Source: Takakia lepidozioides (taxonomy: Eukaryota; Streptophyta; Takakiopsida; Takakiales; Takakiaceae). Taken from it: 64,000 bases of DNA. The first letter of the stretch is position 1. Every line of letters starts with the position of its first letter. The DNA is taken from contig CM060734.1 in the NCBI GenBank assembly GCA_030704615.1, forward strand, positions 49,430,042-49,494,041, given 5' to 3'. Below are positions 58,240-64,000 of the stretch, piece by piece. The notes beneath the pieces were generated by a model that did not search any database, was not told the origin of the DNA, and saw only the letters and a program-made list of their open reading frames with translations. Position numbers and translations under genes: made by a program.

Positions 58240-59520
58240 TTTTGCCCTCTCACATCATGTTTGTGTGCATTGCAATGCTTGTGCAAGCCTGACAACCCTT
58301 GAGAAGGGCATAGGGATATCATCAAAGCTGGAATTGTACCTAATGTCATTCTAAACACTGCCCTGGCAGCTCTGGAAAAGGGGAAAGAGGTCCGTGGTGA
58401 CATCTTCAGAGCTAGAATTGTACCAAATGTCATTCTGAACAATACCCTAGTGGACATGTATGCAAAATGTGGGTGCATCGGAGATGCAAAGGGAGTGTTC
58501 AACACTATGGCTGAACGAGATGTGGTGTCGTGGAGTGCGATGGTTGCAGGGTATGCACAGCAGGGATGTGGGATGGAGGCCTTGGAGACCTATGAGCAAC
58601 TGATGGGGGAAGGGGTCCAGCCCGGTCACATCATGTTTGTATGCATTGCAGGCCTGGCAGCCCTGGAGAAGGGCAAAGAGGTGCATGGGGATATCATCAA
58701 AGCTGGAATTGTATCTAATGTCATTCGAAACACTGCCCTGGCAGCTTTGGAAAAGGGGAAGGAGGTCCATGGTGACACCTTCAGAGCTGGAATTGTACCA
58801 AATGTCATTTTGAACAATACCCTGGTGGACATGTATGCAAAATGTGGGTGCATCGAGGATGCAAAGGGAGTGTTCAACACTATGGCTGAACGAGATGTGG
58901 TGTCATGGAGTGCGATGCTTGCAGGGTATGCACAGCTGGGACATGGGATGGAGGCTTTGGAGACCTATGAGCAACTGATGGGGGAAGGGGTCCAGCCCGG
59001 CCACATCATGTTTGTATGCATTGCAGGCCTGGCAGCCCTGGAGAAGGGCAAAGAGGTGCATGGGGATATCATCAAAGCTGGAATTGTATCTAATGTCATT
59101 TGAAACACTGCCCTGGCAGCTCTGGAAAAGGGGAAGGAGGTCCATGGTGACACCTTCAGAGCTGGAATTGTACCAAATGTCATTTTGAACAATACCCTAG
59201 TGGACATGTATGCAAAATGTGGGTGCATCGAGGATGCAAAGGGAGTGTTCAACACTATGGCTAAACGAGATGTGGTGTCATGGAGTGCGATGCTTGCAAG
59301 GTATGCACAGCTGGGACATGGGATGGAGGCTTTGGAGACCTATGAGCAACTGATGGGGGAAGGGGTCCAGCCCGGCCACATCATGTTTGTATGCATTGCA
59401 GGCCTGGCAGCCCTGGAGAAGGGCAAAGAGGTGCATGGAGATATCATGAAAGCTGGAATTGATTGCAGGATATGCACAGCAAGGGCGCGGATGGAGGCTT
59501 TGGAGACCTATGAGCAATGA
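58240..59520 (+). pseudogene. PPR pseudogene with tandemly duplicated block
   Basis: Plus-strand PLS-type PPR sequence related to the intact gene: LVDMYAKCGCIEDAKGVFNT, ERDVVSWSAMLAGYAQ, MEALETYEQLMGEGVQPGH, ALEKGKEVHGDIIKAGI. It lacks any DYW domain. A 375-bp unit occurs three times from 58,451, after a decayed partial unit with a shifted frame (58,257-58,450). A TGA interrupts the frame at 59,101 (CGA in the earlier unit). A deletion near 59,460 fuses two motifs before the TGA at about 59,518. Confidence 0.85.
58451..59460 (+). repeat. 375-bp tandem repeat, three copies
   Basis: The landmark TGGACATGTATGCAAAATG occurs at 58,451, 58,826 and 59,201, exactly 375 bases apart (125 codons). Copies 2 and 3 are almost identical; copy 1 differs at scattered sites. 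Confidence 0.95.
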
Positions 59521-59724
59521 TGCGGGAAGGGATGATTCCCCGTGGAAAAATAGCTCCAAGAAACCTGCATGGGTAGATGGTCAACTGGAAGCCGCAGCAG
59601 CAGCGACACAATTGATAAAATCAGGCAATGCTAATCAAGGCACCTTCTTCAACACATTTCACTCTGTTTTCCCCTCTTATCAGAATCGCCCTAAATTTTC
59701 ATGTTTTAAGAACCCCTGACCGAT

Positions 59725-60170
59725 TCCTCTCCATCAAGAAACCTTTGTTTAACCTTGGAAATTTCTTCATCAAGAAACCTCCTTTGGGGAAGCCTCTTAG
59801 GGAACCTCCTAGTAGCCAGTATATATAGGAGGCGAGACTGGACACTCTTCAGTCTCACCAACAGAAGTTCAAGCTACTCTTGTTCCCAGTCCCAGTACTC
59901 CAGTCCAAGCTTCCAGCATTCTAGTATTCAAGTCGAGTTCCAGTATCTTGTACTCTTGTCCATTGTTATAAAGATCATCTTGATTCATGTTTACCCACCA
60001 TGCACTCGGCCACGCCGACCTTGACTTCTTGTCTAGTCTTGTACCTCTAGTCTGATCTCTTGTTTGTGTTCAGTCATGTTCTCGTCCTTGACAAAACATA
60101 TATGACTTGTAAAGATGGACTTTGTGGAAGAATCCGTTGATGTGGTCTGTGGGAGTCCGAGCCATCTTTG
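59725..60170 (+). repeat. LTR remnant related to gypsy element 2
   Basis: CTCCATCAAGAAACCTTTGT and the next few bases match the edge of the gypsy-2 LTR/leader at about 52,865-52,890 (other strand). The stretch continues with repeated 'CATCAAGAAACCT', a TATA-like CAGTATATATAGGAGG at about 59,817-59,832, and then a TC-rich leader with many CAGT words. No internal coding region follows, so it is a solo or truncated LTR. Confidence 0.5.
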
Positions 60171-60660
60171 AGTATAAGTTTCCAGGTATCAGGGATTGAT
60201 TGGATGATGAGAGGTATCCCCGAATGGAGACGATTCGCACCCAGAGCCCCTCTCAGGGATTGAGGGGAGCTGTCTTAAAGGTGTTTAATTGTGGAGAAGC
60301 CTCTAGTTTCCCATGCAGCCCATCTTTTTACAGAACCCCGGTCAGCCACTTATGGGTTAGGGTCATTAAGGAACAAATGTTGTCTCAAGGTTTCATGGAA
60401 AGAAGATGGTTTTTTTCTTTTTCCAAAAAAGGTCTGAGGCAATTCCAGGATTTCCAGATTGAGGACCAAAGATGAGAGCCTGGTGATTTGTGATTGAATC
60501 CTTGGACAATCCATTTGCTGGATTGTGGCCATAGAACTCGTTACATTAGGGAGGAAGAGTAGATAGTGTTTGCTACCATTAGCTTCCACCAGCCTCCCTC
60601 AGGTCCCAGATATCTGGGTATCCATTTCCCTTACTTTTCTAAAATTTGAAGCAACCGGAA
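60171..60660. other. noncoding stretch
   Basis: No recognised exon or transposon core lies between the LTR remnant and the SINE-like sequence. Confidence 0.3.
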
Positions 60661-60664
60661 CCAC

Positions 60665-60765
60665 CGGTTATGAAAAAAAAATCAAATGACCGCCCAACAC
60701 TTGAACTCTAGACCTACATGCCACTACACAAGTGGCTTACCACTTGGCCTTGTCGTCGTGTTGTA
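60665..60765 (-). mobile_element. tRNA-derived SINE-like sequence
   Basis: On the minus strand, AAGGCCAAGTGGTAAGCCAC (box-A-like) is followed about 25 bases later by AGAGTTCAAGTG (box-B-like), with an A/T-rich run after it. It is short and its boundaries are unclear. Confidence 0.3.
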
Positions 60766-60900
60766 TTTTCTATCTTCACTGTACGGCTACATTTTGCTCG
60801 AGTCTGCACTATCGTACTAGTACTAATGACGACTTCTGAGAACAATGTTTTTTTTGTTTTTTTTCCCCCTTAAACGGGTATTGTGCAGTTCTTTAAGAGG

Positions 60901-60908
60901 TTTTTTTG
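60901..60908 (+). repeat. hAT target-site duplication, left (TTTTTTTG)
   Basis: Eight bases before the element. The right copy at 63,673-63,680 is GTTTTTTG, a seven-of-eight match (or a one-T length change). Confidence 0.5.
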
Positions 60909-61344
60909 CAGTGTTGGGCGGTTACCCGCCTGGGCCCCGGGTAACCGTCGGTTCCGGTTCCGGTTATGTGGAACCGAACCGGAACCGGACCCGCCTGTGC
61001 AGAACCGGAACCGGAACCGGAACCGGAAATTGGGGATTGCGTGGGAACCGGAACCGGCGGTTCCAGCTACGACCACATGTGTGGGAACCGGGTTTGGGGA
61101 CTCCAAAGCGGTTCCAGTTCCGGTTCCACCCATGGGCTGTAGCCCTAAGTGTCTCTACAACTCATCCAGCTCGCTCTCTCTCGCATACATCTTGCTCGCT
61201 ACTCCAGTCCAGGTAAGGTTTGTGTTCCATGTCTCCATTTTCTACTTTATTGTTTGATTTCTCTCTCGCTCTCATTTCATCTCCATCTCCATTCTCTTTC
61301 CCTCTTAGGTCGATTGATTTAATGTGTTGTTTGTTTATTTTCTT

Positions 61345-62170
61345 CTCAGTTTATCGCACAAGAGGGGGCTGATCTCTCTTCTGCTGCTGTGGCAGGTGGT
61401 GGACACAAAGGGAAGGAGTGTGAGCAGGAGGGCCCCGCCAACCAGCCGTCGCTTATTGTTGGTGAGCATCCACCATGTTCTTGTTTTTTTTTAATTTTTT
61501 GGTTTAGCGGAGCTGATGGGCCCCATGCTCTTGTATTGTGGTAAGTGGCGCATTGGAGGGAGGAAGTGCCAGCAGGAGGGCCCGCGCAACCAGCCCCTTG
61601 TTGGTAAGCATCCACCACTTTTGGTTATTTTACTGTTTTTAGCTTTAGTTCACCATGAAGCTAATCAGCTTCCTCCTTTTCTGCTATGGCATGTGGTGCA
61701 AGAGGTAGGGAGGACGAGTAAAGAGGGCCCACCTGCAACCAGGCGGCTCCTTGGTCCATGGTAATCATTGCTCATCATTTTTTTTTTTTTTTTTTTTTTT
61801 TTTTCCTGTTTTCTTTGATGATATACCAAGGGGCTGATAGCCCCTTGCTCCACTATGGTAGATTTTACATTGGAGGGAGCACAAGCAAAGAGGGGCCCAC
61901 CAACCAGCCCACATTACCCACCGGTAAGTATCTTCCATTTCTTTAAATTTTTTTAATTCTTGATACAATTGGGGGTTGATAAGATAGCCCCTTTGGCTTC
62001 TGTTATAGCAGATTCTGCATGAGAGGGAGGGAGCTCAAAGTAGGGAGGGACCTGCCAACCAGCCACCATTACCCGCTTGTAACTCCCTTTCATTGAGCTT
62101 TAATTTTTTAGTTGTTTAAATTTTTGTTAAAAGAGGGGCTGATTAGCCCATTGCTCTTGCGCTACGGCTG
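61345..62170 (+). repeat. six degenerate repeats of about 150 bp inside the hAT element
   Basis: Units start near 61,363, 61,508, 61,652, 61,829, 61,971 and 62,134 with a '(A)GGGGCTGAT.AGCCCCTTGCTC'-like phrase, then 'GGAGGGAG', 'GGGCCC.CCAACCAGCC' and mostly a donor-like 'GGTAAGCATCC'. Spacing ranges from 142 to 177 bases. A T-run of over 20 bases (61,780-61,803) interrupts the array. Confidence 0.75.
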
Positions 62171-62289
62171 ATCGTGCATGGGAGGGAAAGGAGGGCAAGT
62201 AGGAAGGCTGGCTGGGGATTTCTCAACAGAGTTGACATTATTGGAATGGCGGATGGCTCGAGAGGTGGTATATGTCTTGGAACCATTTT

Positions 62290-62950
62290 TTTTTTTTTGG
62301 AAGGGTTTCAATCGCGCAAAGCTCACAATATGCTCGCGCTTATGCTTGACCCACGTTACAAGGGGTTGTCATTGGTATCACAATATGTGGGCAAAGAGCG
62401 TGCTTTGCATATTGTGTCCCAATATGATAGCATGGTGTTAGAGCCTCTTTTGATAAAGTGTTTCAAGGTCTTACATCCGGATACTCCGGCCCAATCACAG
62501 CCCACTTCCACAATGGACGAGATGTCCTTATTTGGTGTGCATGACCACAATGAAGACATGACATTGACAGTAGTGAGAGAACAACTATCACATTTCAGAA
62601 GGACGAAGATAATTGAGGGTGAGTGCGTGGCTCCTTTGAAATGGTGGAAAGAACACGAGTCTCTCTTTCCGTATGTGGGGTTTTTGGCACGGCTAATCTT
62701 GGGCATAGTTGGATCTCAGATTGAAGCTGAGAGGGTTTTTAGTATTGCAGGTGTCATAACAAACTTGAGACGGTGCAGGTTAAATATTGAAAACCTTGAT
62801 ATGCTTGTGAGTGTAGTCAAGAATTGGCCAAATGATGCTAGAGTTGGTTGCTTTAGTACTTCCATGAAAGAGTTTTTGGATAGGGAAGAAGTCCTCTTAG
62901 ATGAGAATGAGGACTTGATTGCAGAGGCAAACCTCTTTGAGGTAGAATGA
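62290..62950 (+). pseudogene. hAT transposase C-terminal part
   Basis: An open frame to the stop near 62,950 contains ALMLDPRYKGLSLV, then PLKWWKEHESLFPYVGFLAR, SQIEAERVFSIAGVITNLRR and ENLDMLVSVVKNWPND. These are the signatures of the hAT dimerisation region (PF05699), including the WW and ERVFS motifs. Upstream sequence in the frame is not transposase-like, so the start is set at the F-run after 62,285. No stop occurs within the domain. Confidence 0.85.
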
Positions 62951-63672
62951 TTTGTCTTAGAGACAAATTATTGTTCAACATATTACACTATACTCCTTTG
63001 ATTGGAGTTTGTTTATTTGTCATTTTTATTGAAAATTTCAGTGACATCCCGTGTACTTAGTTTGTTGTATGCTATATTGACAAAGCATCATCCAAAAAAC
63101 ACAAATTTATGTAGTTTTTTTTAGTTGTGCTTTTGCTGCACCATAAAAGGTAACCATAGAATTACACATGTTTAATTTGTTTTGTATTTTGAATTAAGAT
63201 CCTTATGTAGTTAGTTAGTTTTAGTTGTTCTTTGCTACACCGTACGAAAACTTATAAAATCTCTGGTTTTCCGTTTTTAATGGAGACCATGCGTATTTAA
63301 CTAGTTATATATACCATAAAAGACAATCACAAAAAACATATAAGTTTATTTACTTCTGTTTTACTAATAAATTCCCTGGTTTTAGTTGAAAATTCTCAGT
63401 ATGACCAATCAATTTTCCAGAAGAATAAAAAAATTAAAAGAATTTAATATATTAAAAAAAAGAAGAACCGGAACCTAACCGGGAACTGGTGTTTTTTTTC
63501 CAGCAACTAACCGGTAACCGGAACCGCCCCCATGTTAAAAAGTCAGAACCTGAACCGGACCGGAACCGCCTTAATAAAAAATAACCGGATCCGGATCCGG
63601 AACCGTCTCTTCAAAAATTTGTGGAACCGGAACCGAAGGTTCCTTCACAAAGGCAAGAACCGCCCAACACTG

Positions 63673-64000
63673 GTTTTTTGCTCGGTTATTTGAATGCATG
63701 ACCTCCGTCGGTTCCTAACTGGACCGGCTACTTCTTTTTTTCACCTCCGCCAGTCACATATACATATAACCGGATAGGTAACCGCCGGGTACTAGAGAGG
63801 AATTCAAATAACCCCCCAACATTGGTTCAAACTTCAATGTGTCTCTCTGCCTTGGGGCTGGGGCTCTGCCCCTTAAATGCCTCCCTGGCTCAGAAAGGGG
63901 GTTTATTTTTCCGCTCAAAGCCCAGTTACTGGGGCTGGTGGTTCCTTGGAAAAAGAAAAAGAAAACCCGAAAAGGGTGGCGGGTCGACCCCCCGATTGAG
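63673..64000. other. right flank of the hAT element
   Basis: Starts with the 8-bp duplication. More ACCGG words follow near 63,720-63,790, but no gene was recognised up to the window end. Confidence 0.35.

Larger units (their letters stand above)
60909..63672 (+). mobile_element. hAT-superfamily DNA transposon (2764 bp)
   Basis: Perfect 15-bp terminal inverted repeats CAGTGTTGGGCGGTT at 60,909-60,923 and 63,658-63,672 are flanked by near-identical 8-bp duplications, as expected for hAT. Both subterminal zones are rich in GGAACC/GGTTCC words (60,948-61,130 and 63,465-63,640), probable transposase-binding clusters. Inside are a repeated exon-like array and the C-terminal part of a hAT transposase. 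The transposase N-terminus (BED zinc finger and first catalytic residues) is not visible, so this copy is probably non-autonomous. Confidence 0.85.

Noticed and set aside
58227-59559. Minus-strand ORFs of 80-107 codons over the PPR pseudogene
   Set aside because: Antisense shadows of the 375-bp repeat; no independent coding signal.
1-64000. CRISPR array, rRNA, tRNA gene or prokaryotic operon
   Set aside because: No regularly spaced short direct repeats with unique spacers, no rRNA-like conserved stretches, no intact cloverleaf; introns and retroelements show a plant nuclear genome.

Overview
This is nuclear DNA from a plant. Genes carry GT-AG introns (one GC-AG), most of the DNA is noncoding, and the right half is packed with LINE, Ty3/gypsy and hAT remnants. 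An intronless 941-residue PPR-DYW gene built from near-identical in-frame repeats, a shattered second PPR locus, and PR-10, TRS130 and GBP homologues point to a land plant. The PPR style suggests a seed-free vascular plant (lycophyte or fern), but I cannot name the species.

The left part (about 1-35 kb) is a gene region with every recognisable gene on the minus strand: a two-exon PR-10/Bet v 1-like gene (2.3-4.4 kb), a frameshifted two-exon WDR11 remnant (10.0-11.6 kb), the PPR-DYW gene (11.8-14.6 kb), an OSB-type organellar ssDNA-binding protein (14.8-16.4 kb), a plastid glutamyl-tRNA-reductase-binding protein (18.9-21.6 kb) and a 20-exon TRAPPII subunit TRS130/TRAPPC10 (23.1-35.2 kb). Exon junctions were set by homology remembered from Arabidopsis, splice consensus and phase; all 20 TRS130 exons join in one frame of 1389 codons. 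PPR, OSB and GBP are three adjacent co-oriented genes whose families act in organelles. I see no operon-like relation, only neighbourhood.

The right part (36-57 kb) is a nested transposon block. Several L1-type LINE fragments (mostly minus strand, one internally scrambled, one patched with about 100 bp of gypsy DNA) run up to 42.37 kb. A Ty3 chromovirus then begins (LTR, PBS, gag, protease), but its RT C-terminus, RNase H, integrase, chromodomain and 3' LTR lie inverted at 57.0-53.2 kb. Both outer LTR edges carry the same 5-bp CTGAG, and the interrupted LINE frame continues on the far side. This suggests one element broken by an inversion of about 12 kb. Inside the inverted segment are a second Ty3/gypsy element (48.6-53.1 kb, minus) and an unusual C/A-rich non-LTR element (44.8-48.5 kb, plus). 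The latter appears to combine an RT C-terminal region, a chromodomain-like segment, a PCIF1-methyltransferase-like segment, RNase H, a zinc-finger segment and a possible restriction-like endonuclease.

The right end (57-64 kb) holds a PPR pseudogene made of exact 375-bp tandem repeats, an LTR remnant, a SINE-like stretch and a 2.76-kb hAT element with 15-bp terminal inverted repeats, GGAACC-rich subterminal arrays and six exon-like repeats of about 150 bp.
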